Shown here: one piece after another, positions 49,824-58,229 of the stretch
How the letters are laid out: every line of letters starts with the position of its first letter
Numbering within the stretch: position 1 is the stretch's first letter
From: Seohaeicola zhoushanensis
GTDB taxonomy: Bacteria; Pseudomonadota; Alphaproteobacteria; Rhodobacterales; Rhodobacteraceae
Assembly: GCF_014656415.1 (NCBI RefSeq)
Contig: NZ_BNCJ01000014.1
Span: forward strand, 1-64,000
DNA: 64,000 nt
Direction: 5' to 3'
Position numbers and translations under genes: made by a program
The notes under the pieces: model-generated
The model's input: only the letters and a program-made list of their open reading frames with translations
The model's database searches: none
Told to the model about the DNA's origin: nothing

Positions 49824-51209
49824 ATGCTGAACACGCTGTCAGGTCGATTTCTGGTTCTGACCACGGTCTTCGTCATGCTGGCCGAGGTACTGATATTCGT
49901 GCCCTCCATCGCCCGTTTCCGCGAAGACTACCTGCGCGACCATCTGGAGCGTGCGCAGATCGCCTCGCTGGCGCTGCTGGCCGACGACATGCTGGAAACC
50001 GAGCTTGAGCAGGAGCTGCTGGAGAACGCCGAGGTCTATAACGTGGTCCTGCGGCGCGACGAGGTGCGCCAGCTGATGCTGTCCTCGCCGATCCCCAAGC
50101 CGGTGGCCGAGACCTATGACCTGCGCGCCTCGGGGCCGCTGAGCCTGATCCGGGACGCGCTGGTGCAGCTGGTGGTGCCCGAGAACCGGGTGATCCGGGT
50201 GATCGGCGCGCCGGTGCGGGACGCGGGTCTGCTGATCGAGATCACCATGGATACCAGGCGGCTGCGCACGGCGATGCTGGACTATGGGTTTCGGGTGCTG
50301 GCGCTGTCGGCGGTGATCTCGGTCTTTACCGCGATCCTGCTGTTCGTCGCGGTGCGCACCTTTCTGGTGACGCCGATCCGGGGCGTGGTCGAGAACATGA
50401 AGCTTTATGCCGCCGCCCCGGAAGATGCGCGCAGCCTGATCAAGCCCCATGCCGTGCTGCACGAACTGCGCGAGGCCGAGGAGGCGCTGGCCTCGTTGCA
50501 GACAGAGCTGACCCATGCGCTCAAGCAGCGGGAGCGGCTGGCGCAGCTGGGCGGGGCGGTGGCGCGGGTCAGCCACGACCTGCGCAACATCCTCGCCTCG
50601 GCGCAGCTGTTCACCGATCGCATCGAGACGAGCGAGGACCCGCTGGTGCGGCGGATGGCGCCCAAGCTGGTGAATTCGATCACCCGTGCGGTCTCGCTCT
50701 GCGAGAGCACCCTGGCTTTCGGGCGCGCGGAAGAGCCGGCGCCGACGCTGACGATGGTGCGAATCGCAAGCGTGGTTCAGGACGTGCTGGACGGCGAGAG
50801 CGTCTCCTATCCCGAAGGGGCGGTAACGCTGGAGTGCACGATTCCCCCCGGCATGACGGTGCGCGGCGATCCCGAGCAGCTGTTCCGGGTGATTCTCAAT
50901 CTCGTGCGCAACGCGGGGCAGGCGATTGCCGCATCAGGTCGGCCCGGCACCGTGACGGTCTCGGCGCGCGAGGAGGAGGCGGCCTGGACCATTACCGTGG
51001 CCGACACCGGCCCCGGCCTGCCGGCAAAGGCACGCGAACACCTCTTCAAGGCCTTCCAGGGCGGTGCGCGCAAGGGCGGGGCGGGCCTTGGCCTGGTGAT
51101 CGCGGCCGAATTGATCCGTGGCCACGGCGGGAACCTGGTGCTCGAGCACTCGGATTCGGCGGGCACGCGCTTTCGCATCACGCTTCCGAAAGGTGATGGC
51201 ACGATTTAA
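49824..51209 (+). CDS. Sensor histidine kinase
   Basis: The 461-residue membrane kinase has helices at about 8-28 and 170-195 framing a periplasmic sensor region, then a HAMP-like segment (TPIRGVVENMKLYAAAPED), an H-box with phospho-acceptor His (VARVSHDLRNILAS), an N-box NLVRNAGQAIA, G1 DTGPGLP and G2 GGAGLGL. It starts 17 bases after the flavoprotein gene and is therefore likely co-transcribed with it. No response-regulator gene lies in the window, so it is an orphan here. Confidence 0.9.
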   Translation: MLNTLSGRFLVLTTVFVMLAEVLIFVPSIARFREDYLRDHLERAQIASLALLADDMLETELEQELLENAEVYNVVLRRDEVRQLMLSSPIPKPVAETYDLRASGPLSLIRDALVQLVVPENRVIRVIGAPVRDAGLLIEITMDTRRLRTAMLDYGFRVLALSAVISVFTAILLFVAVRTFLVTPIRGVVENMKLYAAAPEDARSLIKPHAVLHELREAEEALASLQTELTHALKQRERLAQLGGAVARVSHDLRNILASAQLFTDRIETSEDPLVRRMAPKLVNSITRAVSLCESTLAFGRAEEPAPTLTMVRIASVVQDVLDGESVSYPEGAVTLECTIPPGMTVRGDPEQLFRVILNLVRNAGQAIAASGRPGTVTVSAREEEAAWTITVADTGPGLPAKAREHLFKAFQGGARKGGAGLGLVIAAELIRGHGGNLVLEHSDSAGTRFRITLPKGDGTI

Positions 51210-51222
51210 TGCAAAACCGCTC

Positions 51223-51251
51223 TTGCATTGCCCGGAAGGCTTCTCTACATG
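51223..51251 (+). promoter_or_regulatory. Promoter of tRNA-Arg
   Basis: TTGCAT (51223-51228), an exact 17-base spacer and TACATG (51246-51251) end 11 bases before the tRNA gene. An upstream stem ATGCAA/TTGCAT (51209-51228) overlaps the -35. Confidence 0.55.
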
Positions 51252-51262
51252 ACGCCCTCAGT

Positions 51263-51339
51263 GGACCGATAGCTCAGCTGGATAGAGTACTTGACTACGA
51301 ATCAAGGGGTCGGGGGTTCGAATCCTCCTCGGTCCGCCA
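51263..51339 (+). tRNA. tRNA-Arg (anticodon ACG)
   Basis: A 77-base cloverleaf: acceptor GGACCGA/TCGGTCC, D-arm GCTC/GAGT, anticodon stem CTTGA/TCAAG with loop CTACGAA (anticodon ACG, read with inosine for CGU/CGC/CGA), T-arm GGGGG-TTCGAAT-CCTCC and an encoded CCA (51337-51339). No integrase or repeated 3' end follows, so it is not being used as an attachment site here. Confidence 0.96.
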
Positions 51340-51691
51340 CTAAGACAACTCCCTGAAAATACAGACAAATCCAGCGCCCCAGGGGAGAGGCACGGCTTGA
51401 CCGTGTCCTTGGGGGACCTGTCGTTTCCAGACCTCCTACGCATATTTCCAAGGGCTGAACGGCCTCTGTTCCGGGGCCTTTGCCGCGCCGCTTGCCAGCA
51501 GGGCCGGGCATGGCCGCAGTCACCTGTGGCGCGGCCAGCGGAATGGGGCGAGCCACCAGGCGCCGATTCGCATGGCGACTCACCGGCTGGGGTTGACCCG
51601 ATTCGTGCGGTGGCGCTTCCCGTCGCGGGCGGAAGGCGGTAGTGGTGAAGAAAAGGCGAGAAACACAACAGGCCCGCCTGCCGGAGCAGCC
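51340..51691 (+). other. tRNA-Arg to murJ intergenic region
   Basis: This 352-base stretch has no gene I can support. It is GC-rich with several weak hairpins and a TTGACC at 51594 that could belong to a murJ promoter. The frames in it lack ribosome-binding sites and family resemblance. Confidence 0.4.
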
Positions 51692-53263
51692 ATGACCCCT
51701 ATCCGACTCATCGCAGGTTTCCTGACCGTCGGTCTCTGGACCCTTGCCAGCCGCGTGCTCGGCTTCGTGCGCGATGCGATGATTCTCGCCTATCTCGGGA
51801 CGGGCCCGGTCTATGAGGCCTATGTGGTGGCCTTCCGCCTGCCCAACATGTTCCGCCGCTTCTTTGCCGAGGGGGCCTTCAACGTCGCCTTCGTGCCGAT
51901 GTTCTCGAAGCGGCTGGAATCGGGCGATGACCCGCGCCGCTTTGCCGAGGACGCGATGTCGGGGCTGGCGAGCGTGCTGATCGTGCTGACGCTGCTGGCG
52001 CAGGCCTTCATGCCCTGGCTGATCTATGCCCTGGCCAGCGGATTCGCCGGGCAGGAGGAATTCGCGCTTTCGGTCGAGTTCGGGCGCATTGCCTTCCCCT
52101 ATATTCTCTTCGTGTCGCTGGCGGCGCTGCTCTCGGGTGTGCTGAATGCCGCCGGACGGTTTGCCGCCGCCGCCGCCGCGCCGGTGCTACTGAACGTGGT
52201 GCTGGTGGGTGCGATGGTGATGGGGGCCTGGGTCGGCGGGGATATCGCGCCCTGGCTGATCTGGTCGATCCCGGTGGCGGGCGTGGCGCAGTTCGTGCTG
52301 CTCTGGGTTGCCGCGCGGCGCGCCGGTTTCGGGCTGATCCCGCGCCTGCCGCGGCTGACGCCGGAGCTGCGCGCGCTGGTGGCCGTGGCCTTCCCGGCGA
52401 TGCTGGCCGGGGGCGTGGTGCAGGTGAACCTGCTGGTGGGCCAGCAGGTGGCCTCGTATTTCGACAAGGCGGTGGGCTGGCTCTATGCCGCCGACCGGCT
52501 CTACCAGCTGCCGCTGGGCGTGGTGGGCATCGCCGTTGGCGTGGTGCTGCTGCCCGACCTCAGCCGCCGTCTGGCGGCAGGGGACGACGCAGGCGGGCGC
52601 GATGCGCTGAGCCGCGCGGGCGAGGTGTCGCTGGCGCTGACCATCCCCTCGGCGGTGGCGCTGGTGGCGATTCCGCTGCCGCTGGTCTCGGTCCTGTTCG
52701 AGCGTGGCGCGGCCACGGCCGAGGACAGTGCCGCCATCGCCATGGCGGTGGCGGTCTACGGGCTCGGCCTGCCGGCCTTCGTGCTGCAGAAGATCCTGCA
52801 GCCGCTGTTCTTTGCGCGTGAAGATACCAAGCGGCCGTTCCGCTATGCGATCGGGTCGATGGTGGTGAACGCGGTGGTGGCGATCGGGCTGGCGCCCTGG
52901 CTTGGCTGGATCGCAACGGCGCTGGCGACAACCGTGGCGGGCTGGTGGATGGTCTTCCTGCTGGCGCGCGGCGGGCGCAGCATCGGCGAGGTCGCGCGAT
53001 TTGACGACCGTTTCCGGCGGCGGATCTGGCGGATCTGCCTGGCCTCGGCGGTGATGGGCCTGGCCTCGTGGGGGGCGGCCTGGGTCCTGGATGACGCGCT
53101 GCACAGTGCCGGCTGGCGTTATCTCGCGCTGCTGGCGCTCGTGGTGCTGAGCATGGCGGTCTACTTCGGCTTTGGCCAGCTGATCGGCGCTTTCCGGATA
53201 TCGGAGTTCCGCAGCGCGCTGCGCCGCCGCTCGGGTGGTGCACCGCCGGCAACATTGGGCTGA
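51692..53263 (+). CDS. murJ: Lipid II flippase MurJ
   Basis: MurJ (523 residues, about 14 membrane helices) flips lipid II for peptidoglycan synthesis. It begins MTPIRLIAGFLTVGLWTLASRVLGFVRDAMILAYLGTGP and contains AFRLPNMFRRFFAEGAFNVAFVPMFSKR, with the conserved charged residues of the central cavity, and GVVQVNLLVGQQVASYFDKAVGWLYAADRLYQLPLGVVGIAVGVVLLPDLS. The ATG at 51692 follows CCGGAGCAGCC. Confidence 0.95.
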   Translation: MTPIRLIAGFLTVGLWTLASRVLGFVRDAMILAYLGTGPVYEAYVVAFRLPNMFRRFFAEGAFNVAFVPMFSKRLESGDDPRRFAEDAMSGLASVLIVLTLLAQAFMPWLIYALASGFAGQEEFALSVEFGRIAFPYILFVSLAALLSGVLNAAGRFAAAAAAPVLLNVVLVGAMVMGAWVGGDIAPWLIWSIPVAGVAQFVLLWVAARRAGFGLIPRLPRLTPELRALVAVAFPAMLAGGVVQVNLLVGQQVASYFDKAVGWLYAADRLYQLPLGVVGIAVGVVLLPDLSRRLAAGDDAGGRDALSRAGEVSLALTIPSAVALVAIPLPLVSVLFERGAATAEDSAAIAMAVAVYGLGLPAFVLQKILQPLFFAREDTKRPFRYAIGSMVVNAVVAIGLAPWLGWIATALATTVAGWWMVFLLARGGRSIGEVARFDDRFRRRIWRICLASAVMGLASWGAAWVLDDALHSAGWRYLALLALVVLSMAVYFGFGQLIGAFRISEFRSALRRRSGGAPPATLG

Positions 53264-53401
53264 TCCGCTCGGGAACCGTTCCAAGGGCTCGGCGTTACAT
53301 TTCCGAAGCACGGCTCCTGGAACATCCGCCCGTTCTGGGGAGCCACGGCGGCGGCAGAAGTCCCCGTCAGAAACCCTTACACGGGCGGAGGAGTAACGGC
53401 C

Positions 53402-53473
53402 ATGCGAGCACTGGCACTCTGGCTCTTGGGTGTTCCTGTCTGGATCATCCTGCTCTACCTGATCTTCGGCTGA
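53402..53473 (+). CDS. 23-residue single-helix membrane micro-protein
   Basis: A small frame encodes MRALALWLLGVPVWIILLYL followed by IFG, essentially one hydrophobic helix. It is preceded by GGAGGAGTAACGGCC, a very strong ribosome-binding site 8 bases from the ATG, and followed by a 10-bp hairpin. Similar short proteins beginning MRxLALWLLGVP are, to my recollection, found in other bacteria without known function. It lies in the 277-base gap between murJ and a minus-strand rhomboid-like gene. Confidence 0.68.
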   Translation: MRALALWLLGVPVWIILLYLIFG

Positions 53474-53480
53474 GCTGGTT

Positions 53481-53510
53481 CCGCCGCCCCTCATTCCCTC
53501 GGGGCGGCGG
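53481..53510. terminator. Palindrome between micro-ORF and rhomboid-like gene
   Basis: A perfect 10-bp stem CCGCCGCCCC/GGGGCGGCGG with a 10-base loop lies between convergent genes. There is no T-tract on either strand, so termination is likely only if factor-assisted. Confidence 0.5.
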
Positions 53511-53515
53511 GATCG

Positions 53516-53547
53516 TGTCTGGGGTCAGTCCTGTCTGGGGTCAGTCC
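53516..53547. repeat. 16-bp tandem duplication
   Basis: TGTCTGGGGTCAGTCC occurs twice in direct succession (53516-53531 and 53532-53547). The second copy contains the stop codon of the minus-strand rhomboid-like gene, so the duplication lies just beyond its 3' end. Confidence 0.85.
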
Positions 53548-54227
53548 TGGCGCAGCCGATGCAGCAGGCGGGCCCAGCCGCCCGGCGCCAGCACGAAGGA
53601 CAGCAGAAAACCGGCCGCGAAGGCGCCGAGATCGGCGATCCAGTCGCTCTGGGTGCCGAAAAGCAGGCCGAACAGCAACTGCACCCCCATCAGGAACCCG
53701 ATCAGCGAGAAGGCCCGCGCCTGATTGGCGCCAACCCTCGACAGGTTGCGCCAGAGGATCCAGGTGAAGGCGCCGATCAGCCCGTAGATCGAGGGGAAGG
53801 CACCTATGAGGTAGGTGGGCCCGGCGGCGAAGGCGGTGAAGACAAGCGCGCCTGCAATGGCCGAGACGAAGAAGATCACCACCACGGCGATATTGCCGAA
53901 GACCTCGCCCACCATCTTGCCCATGGCCAGGAACATCACCGCCCCGATCAGGGTCTGGGTAAAGCTGCCGTGTACGAAGGGGTAGGTGACGATGCGGATC
54001 ACGTGCTCGGGCGGCCAGCGCCCGGTTTCCCACATCCACTGCAGGATTTCCCCGGAATAGGCGAAGCGTTCTATCGCCTCGACCCGCCAGCCGACCGCGG
54101 TGGGGCCTCCGGCAAGGCCCGAGGCACCGATCTGGAAGACGATCTCGGCGGCGGCCATGACCAGCGCCAGCAGCACGACGGTTGCGGGCAGGGGATTGAC
54201 GGCGGGGACGTGGTTCGGACTGCTCAT
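53541..54227 (-). CDS. Rhomboid-like membrane protein lacking catalytic residues
   Basis: The 228-residue, six- to seven-helix protein aligns with rhomboid intramembrane proteases: [50 protein letters not shown] and [18 protein letters not shown]. The GxSG active-site motif reads GAFPSIYG (the usual Ser is Phe), the catalytic His in AHLGGF is Asp (ADLGAF), and the HxxxN stretch is TQTLIG. It is therefore probably an inactive pseudoprotease that may bind membrane clients. The start at 54227 gives the expected N-terminus. It is divergent from trpS. Confidence 0.82.
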   Translation of the reverse strand: MSSPNHVPAVNPLPATVVLLALVMAAAEIVFQIGASGLAGGPTAVGWRVEAIERFAYSGEILQWMWETGRWPPEHVIRIVTYPFVHGSFTQTLIGAVMFLAMGKMVGEVFGNIAVVVIFFVSAIAGALVFTAFAAGPTYLIGAFPSIYGLIGAFTWILWRNLSRVGANQARAFSLIGFLMGVQLLFGLLFGTQSDWIADLGAFAAGFLLSFVLAPGGWARLLHRLRQD

Positions 54228-54318
54228 GCCGGGGCTCCTGAGGGTGGGCTTCTTGACGGCGTCTGCCCTCATGGGTAAGCGAGGCAGGCCGAAAATTCCA
54301 GCCGGGAGTTGCGCCGAC

Positions 54319-55347
54319 ATGAGCAAAACGACTTTCACGCCCCGGGTCTTCTCGGGGATCCAGCCGTCGGGCAACCTGCACCTGGGCAACTATCTTGGCG
54401 CGCTCAAGCGGTTCGTCGATACCCAGAACGCAGGTGGGTTCCAGACCGTCTACTGCATGGTCGACCTGCACGCGATCACCGTCTGGCAGGACCCGGAGAA
54501 GCTGCGCCACAACACGCGCGAACTGACCGCCGGGTTCATCGCGGCCGGTATCGACCCCGAGAAGTCGATCCTCATCAACCAGAGCCAGGTGCCGGAGCAC
54601 GCGCAGCTGGCCTGGATCTTCAACTGCGTTGCCCGGATGGGCTGGATGGGTCGGATGACCCAGTGGAAGGACAAGGCCGGCAAGGACGCCGAGGCAGCCT
54701 CGCTTGGGCTGTTCGCCTATCCGTCGCTGATGGCGGCCGACATCCTGATCTATCACGCCACCCATGTGCCGGTGGGCGAGGACCAGAAGCAGCATATCGA
54801 GCTGACCCGCGACATCGCGGCGAAGTTCAACCATGACTATGGCGTCGACTTCTTCCCGATGACCGAGCCGGTGATCGAAGGGGCGGCCACCCGTGTCATG
54901 TCGCTGCGCGACGGCACCAAGAAGATGTCGAAGTCGGACCCGTCGGACGCCAGCCGGATCAACATGACCGACGACGCCGATGCGATCGCCAAGAAGATCC
55001 GCAAGGCCAAGACCGACCCCGAGCCGCTGCCCGAGAGCCTGGAGGGGCTCAAGGACCGGCCCGATGCGCGCAACCTCGTGAACATCTACGCCGCGCTGGC
55101 CGACATGACGCCCGAGGCGGTGGTGGCGGAATATGCGGGCGCCCAGTTTGGCACCTTCAAACCGGCGCTGGCCGACCTGGCGGTGGCACGGCTTGCGCCG
55201 ATCTCGTCGGAGATGAAGCGATTGATGGCGGACCCTGCCGAGATCGACCGGATCCTTGCGCGTGGCGCGCTGCAGGCGCGCGAGATCACCGCGCCGATCC
55301 TGAAGAAGACCTACGAGATCGTCGGCATGATCTCGAGCGCCGGCTGA
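54319..55347 (+). CDS. trpS: Tryptophanyl-tRNA synthetase
   Basis: The 342-residue class I synthetase has the HIGH-like motif [12 protein letters not shown] (17-28), [35 protein letters not shown] for tryptophan and tRNA contacts, and the KMSKS loop [10 protein letters not shown]. It is the single tryptophan-charging enzyme visible here. The ATG at 54319 starts the conserved part; the gene is divergent from the rhomboid-like gene with a 91-base gap. Confidence 0.96.
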   Translation: MSKTTFTPRVFSGIQPSGNLHLGNYLGALKRFVDTQNAGGFQTVYCMVDLHAITVWQDPEKLRHNTRELTAGFIAAGIDPEKSILINQSQVPEHAQLAWIFNCVARMGWMGRMTQWKDKAGKDAEAASLGLFAYPSLMAADILIYHATHVPVGEDQKQHIELTRDIAAKFNHDYGVDFFPMTEPVIEGAATRVMSLRDGTKKMSKSDPSDASRINMTDDADAIAKKIRKAKTDPEPLPESLEGLKDRPDARNLVNIYAALADMTPEAVVAEYAGAQFGTFKPALADLAVARLAPISSEMKRLMADPAEIDRILARGALQAREITAPILKKTYEIVGMISSAG

Positions 55348-55367
55348 GGATAAATCTGTGAACAACC

Positions 55368-55402
55368 GGGCCGCGCGCTGTTATTTCAACAGCTTGCGGC
55401 CC
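55368..55402. terminator. Hairpin between trpS and glutathione transferase gene
   Basis: GGGCCGC/GCGGCCC (outer, 7 bp) encloses GCTGTT/AACAGC (inner, 6 bp), followed on the plus strand by AATGTTTTC. It sits between the convergent trpS and GST genes and probably ends both transcripts. Confidence 0.65.
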
Positions 55403-55409
55403 AATGTTT

Positions 55410-56105
55410 TCATGCGGTCTGAAGTGCGGCCTCGGGCCAGGGCTGCGATGGCAGGTCTTTCCTGTAAGGCTCTGGATCGTAGGTGATTTTCAGACCCTCG
55501 TTGCGCCACGCCTGAACTGCCGGGTCAGCAAGCAGCTGCAGGCAATAAGCGCGTGCCTCTGCCGATACCGGCAGGTCATAGCCGATGATCCGCGCCGCGA
55601 CCGGGGTATAATATACATCGGCCAGCGAATAAGCCCCGAACAGGTAGCCCTGCGATCCCGAGAGCTTGCGGGCATGGGCCCAGAGCGTTTCGATCCGGGC
55701 GAGGTCGTCCAGCACTTCGGCCGAGGGCTGGAAGTCCTTGTAGACGCGCAGCAATTGCATCGGGCAATCGTTGCGAAGCGCGCGGAAGCCGGCGACCATT
55801 TCGGCGCAGAGCCAGCGCGCGGTGGCGCGCTGCGCGGGATCGTTGGGCCAGTGTCCGGCCTCGGGGTGACGCTCGGCCAGGGTTTCAGCAATGGCGAGGC
55901 TTTCGCCCAGTGGCGTGCCTTCGGGGGTCATCACCGCCGGCACCAGCCGGGCCGGGTGAAGCGGCGCGAGATCGGCCTGCATCGTCCCGGAATAGAGCCC
56001 CACGAGATGCGTGCGGACCGGGATGCCGAATTTCTCGAACATAAGCCACCCACGCAGCGACCAGCTGGAGAACACGCGGTCTCCGATGTAAAGATCATAT
56101 GTCAT
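55410..56105 (-). CDS. Glutathione S-transferase-like protein
   Basis: The 231-residue protein begins MTYDLYIGDRVFSSWSLRGWLMFEKFGIP with the FSSWSLR motif of bacterial GSTs in which Ser starts helix 1, then LVPAVMTPEGTPLGESLAIAETLAE (glutathione-binding) and a helical C-terminal domain with GYLFGAYSLADVYYTPVAARI. The substrate is unknown. It is unrelated in detail to the YghU-like protein at 8246, so the two are distinct classes. Convergent with trpS. Confidence 0.86.
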   Translation of the reverse strand: MTYDLYIGDRVFSSWSLRGWLMFEKFGIPVRTHLVGLYSGTMQADLAPLHPARLVPAVMTPEGTPLGESLAIAETLAERHPEAGHWPNDPAQRATARWLCAEMVAGFRALRNDCPMQLLRVYKDFQPSAEVLDDLARIETLWAHARKLSGSQGYLFGAYSLADVYYTPVAARIIGYDLPVSAEARAYCLQLLADPAVQAWRNEGLKITYDPEPYRKDLPSQPWPEAALQTA

Positions 56106-56163
56106 GAGACGAGTGTAAGCAGTTGCAACGCTTACGCATAACGCTGGTTTGTGGGTGCCCCCA

Positions 56164-56742
56164 TCACGGGAGGTGATTGATCGCCCCGACGTCCCAGCCG
56201 CCCGCGTGGCGGCGCAGCGTGGTCACGGAAAGGTTGTCGATCTTGTGCCGCATCGCCTCGACGGCATCGACGCCCATCGCGCGTTGCACCTGGGTCAGGA
56301 TGGCGCCGAAATGGGCGACGATGACCAGGTCGCGGCCGGGGTGGGCGTGAAGCAGCGCGTCGACGGCGGTGTCGATCCGGGCGCGGGCCTCGTTCCAGCT
56401 CTCGCCGTTTGGCGGGCGGATATCGCCGGGGCTCTCCCAGTAGCTGCGGGCGAGGTGGGCGTCGACGGCCTCGATCTCGCGGAAGCTGCGCAACTCCCAG
56501 TCGCCGAAATGCAGCTCGCGCAGCTCTCGCTGGTGCGGCAGGCGTTGGCGCGTACCCTGGATTGCATCGGCGGTGGCGGCGGCGCGGGAGAGGTCGGAGG
56601 AGACCACCAGCGCAGCCGCAGGAAGATGGGCGGAGAGACGCGCCAGCGCGGCGGTATCGCTCAGATCGGCGGGCAGGTCGGACCATCCGACAAAGGTCTT
56701 CGCATGGGTCGGGCCATGGCGGACGAGGAAAAGCCGGCTCAT
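56164..56742 (-). CDS. Histidine phosphatase (CobC-like)
   Basis: A 192-residue phosphoglycerate-mutase-type phosphatase has the RHG motif LFLVRHGPTHAKTF, ELHFGDWELRSF, GESWNEARARID and the second catalytic His in VIVAHFGAIL. The overlap (ATGA) with cobU points to the CobC role, removal of the phosphate from alpha-ribazole phosphate or adenosylcobalamin phosphate in vitamin B12 assembly; other phosphatase roles remain possible. Confidence 0.83.
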   Translation of the reverse strand: MSRLFLVRHGPTHAKTFVGWSDLPADLSDTAALARLSAHLPAAALVVSSDLSRAAATADAIQGTRQRLPHQRELRELHFGDWELRSFREIEAVDAHLARSYWESPGDIRPPNGESWNEARARIDTAVDALLHAHPGRDLVIVAHFGAILTQVQRAMGVDAVEAMRHKIDNLSVTTLRRHAGGWDVGAINHLP

Positions 56743-57260
56743 GCCAACGCGCCCTTAAGCACGCGGGGGATGCCGGCGACGACATGCACCACGGTGTCGG
56801 CGGCGGTGGCGAGTTCGATGTTCAGACGCCCCTGTGCCTCTCGGAAGCGCCGGGCGAGAGCATTGTCGGGAACCACGCCCATGCCAACTTCGTTGCTGAC
56901 CACGACAAGGCGGGCAGGGCAGCTGCGGATCGCGGCCAGGAGGCGGGCTTGTTCGGCGGCGAGATAGGTTTCGGACAGCAGGTGGTTCGAAAGCCAGAGC
57001 GTGGCGCAGTCAAACAGGCAGACATCCGCCGACCCGAGCGCCTCGATGGCCCCGGCGGCATCCAGCGGCGCCTCGACCGTGCGCCATTTTGACCCACGAC
57101 GGGCGATGTGGCGGTCGATCTTGGCGCGCATCTCGGCGTCGAATGCCTGGGCGGAGGCAATGTAAACAGGGGTTTGCGCATCGCTGAAGAGGGTTTCGGC
57201 AAAGGCCGACTTGCCGGAGGCCGCTCCGCCGAGAACAAAAATGACTTCCCCAGACACCAT
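56739..57260 (-). CDS. cobU: Adenosylcobinamide kinase/guanylyltransferase
   Basis: CobU/CobP (173 residues) phosphorylates adenosylcobinamide and adds GMP in B12 nucleotide-loop assembly. It has the P-loop VLGGAASGKSAFAETL, YIASAQAFDAEMRAKIDRHIARRGSKWRTVEAP with the guanylylated His region, and VVSNEVGMGVVPDNALARRFRE. The ATG at 57260 is preferred; further upstream lies the rpoH2 promoter. The other cob genes are not in the window. Confidence 0.93.
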   Translation of the reverse strand: MVSGEVIFVLGGAASGKSAFAETLFSDAQTPVYIASAQAFDAEMRAKIDRHIARRGSKWRTVEAPLDAAGAIEALGSADVCLFDCATLWLSNHLLSETYLAAEQARLLAAIRSCPARLVVVSNEVGMGVVPDNALARRFREAQGRLNIELATAADTVVHVVAGIPRVLKGALA

Positions 57261-57275
57261 AACGTGAAACCCAAG

Positions 57276-57305
57276 TGATCCGCCGCGCGTTACTCTCCGT
57301 AATGA
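57276..57305 (+). promoter_or_regulatory. RpoE-type (ECF sigma) promoter of rpoH2
   Basis: TGATCC (57276-57281), an 18-base spacer and TAATGA (57300-57305) lie 45 bases before the rpoH2 start. This resembles the Rhodobacter sphaeroides RpoE promoter consensus (TGATCC, 18 bases, TAAGA), which drives rpoHII during singlet-oxygen stress. The sequence match is seen; control by RpoE is inference. Confidence 0.72.
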
Positions 57306-57350
57306 CTGTGAGATGCCGAAACAAGGCTGGCCGAAGCAAGGGGGACGCAT

Positions 57351-58229
57351 ATGCCACTTGATGCAGCCGACGATCGCAGGATGTCGCGCCGGGCCATGAA
57401 GGCCGAGATCCTGGACGCTGAAACCGAACTGGCGCTGGCCTATGCCTGGCGCGATCAACGCGACGAGGCGGCCTTGCACCGTCTCATCACAGCCTACATG
57501 CGGCTGGCGATTTCCATGGCCGCGCGGTTCCGCCGCTATGGCGCGCCGATGAACGACCTGATCCAGGAAGCCGGACTGGGCCTGATGAAGGCCGCCGACA
57601 AGTTCGACCCTGACCGCGGCGTGCGGTTTTCGACCTACGCTGTGTGGTGGATCAAGGCCTCGATCCAGGACTTCGTGATGCGCAACTGGTCGATGGTTCG
57701 CACCGGATCAACTTCGTCGCAGAAGTCGCTGTTCTTCAACATGCGCCGGGTGCAGGCGCGGCTGGAACGAGAGGCCGACGCGCGCGGTGAGATGCTGGAC
57801 CAACACCAGCTGTTGCAGCTGATTTCCACCGAGATCGGCGTGCCGCTGGCCGATGTCGAGATGATGGCCGGACGGCTGGCGGGGTCGGATTTCTCGTTGA
57901 ACTCGGTGCAATCGGCCGACGAGGACGGGCGCGAATGGATCGACGTTCTGGAAGATGACGCCACGCAGGCCGCGGAACTGGTCGAAGACCGGCACGACAC
58001 GGCGCGGCTGCGGTCGTGGCTGCTCGAGGCGATGAAGCAATTGACCGAACGCGAGCGGCTGATCGTGCGGGAGCGCAAGCTCCGGGACGACCCGCGCACG
58101 CTGGAGAGCCTGGGCGAGGAACTGGGGCTGTCGAAGGAGAGGGTGCGCCAGCTCGAGGCGGCGGCTTTTGCCAAGATGCGGAAGTCGCTTGCAAATCAGA
58201 ATCAGGAGGTGTTCGAGTTCCTCGGATGA
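57351..58229 (+). CDS. rpoH: RNA polymerase sigma factor RpoH (RpoH2 type)
   Basis: The 292-residue group 3 sigma factor has region 2 (LIQEAGLGLMKAADKFDPDRGVRFSTYAVWWIKASIQDFVMRNWSMVR), the RpoH-box equivalent QKSLFFNMRR, and region 4 with a helix-turn-helix ESLGEELGLSKERVRQLEAAAF. The N-terminal AMKAEILDAETELALAYAWRDQ fits the second RpoH paralogue of Rhodobacterales, linked to photooxidative stress. Its stop overlaps the start of the ChaN-like gene (ATGA), and an RpoE-type promoter precedes it. Confidence 0.92.
   Translation: MPLDAADDRRMSRRAMKAEILDAETELALAYAWRDQRDEAALHRLITAYMRLAISMAARFRRYGAPMNDLIQEAGLGLMKAADKFDPDRGVRFSTYAVWWIKASIQDFVMRNWSMVRTGSTSSQKSLFFNMRRVQARLEREADARGEMLDQHQLLQLISTEIGVPLADVEMMAGRLAGSDFSLNSVQSADEDGREWIDVLEDDATQAAELVEDRHDTARLRSWLLEAMKQLTERERLIVRERKLRDDPRTLESLGEELGLSKERVRQLEAAAFAKMRKSLANQNQEVFEFLG

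Noticed and set aside
51397-51642. 81-residue plus-strand frame between tRNA-Arg and murJ
   Set aside because: No ribosome-binding site, no ATG start of good context and no recognisable sequence.
51263-51691. tRNA-Arg as an integration site for a mobile element
   Set aside because: No integrase, no direct repeat of the tRNA 3' end and no foreign genes follow; murJ is next.
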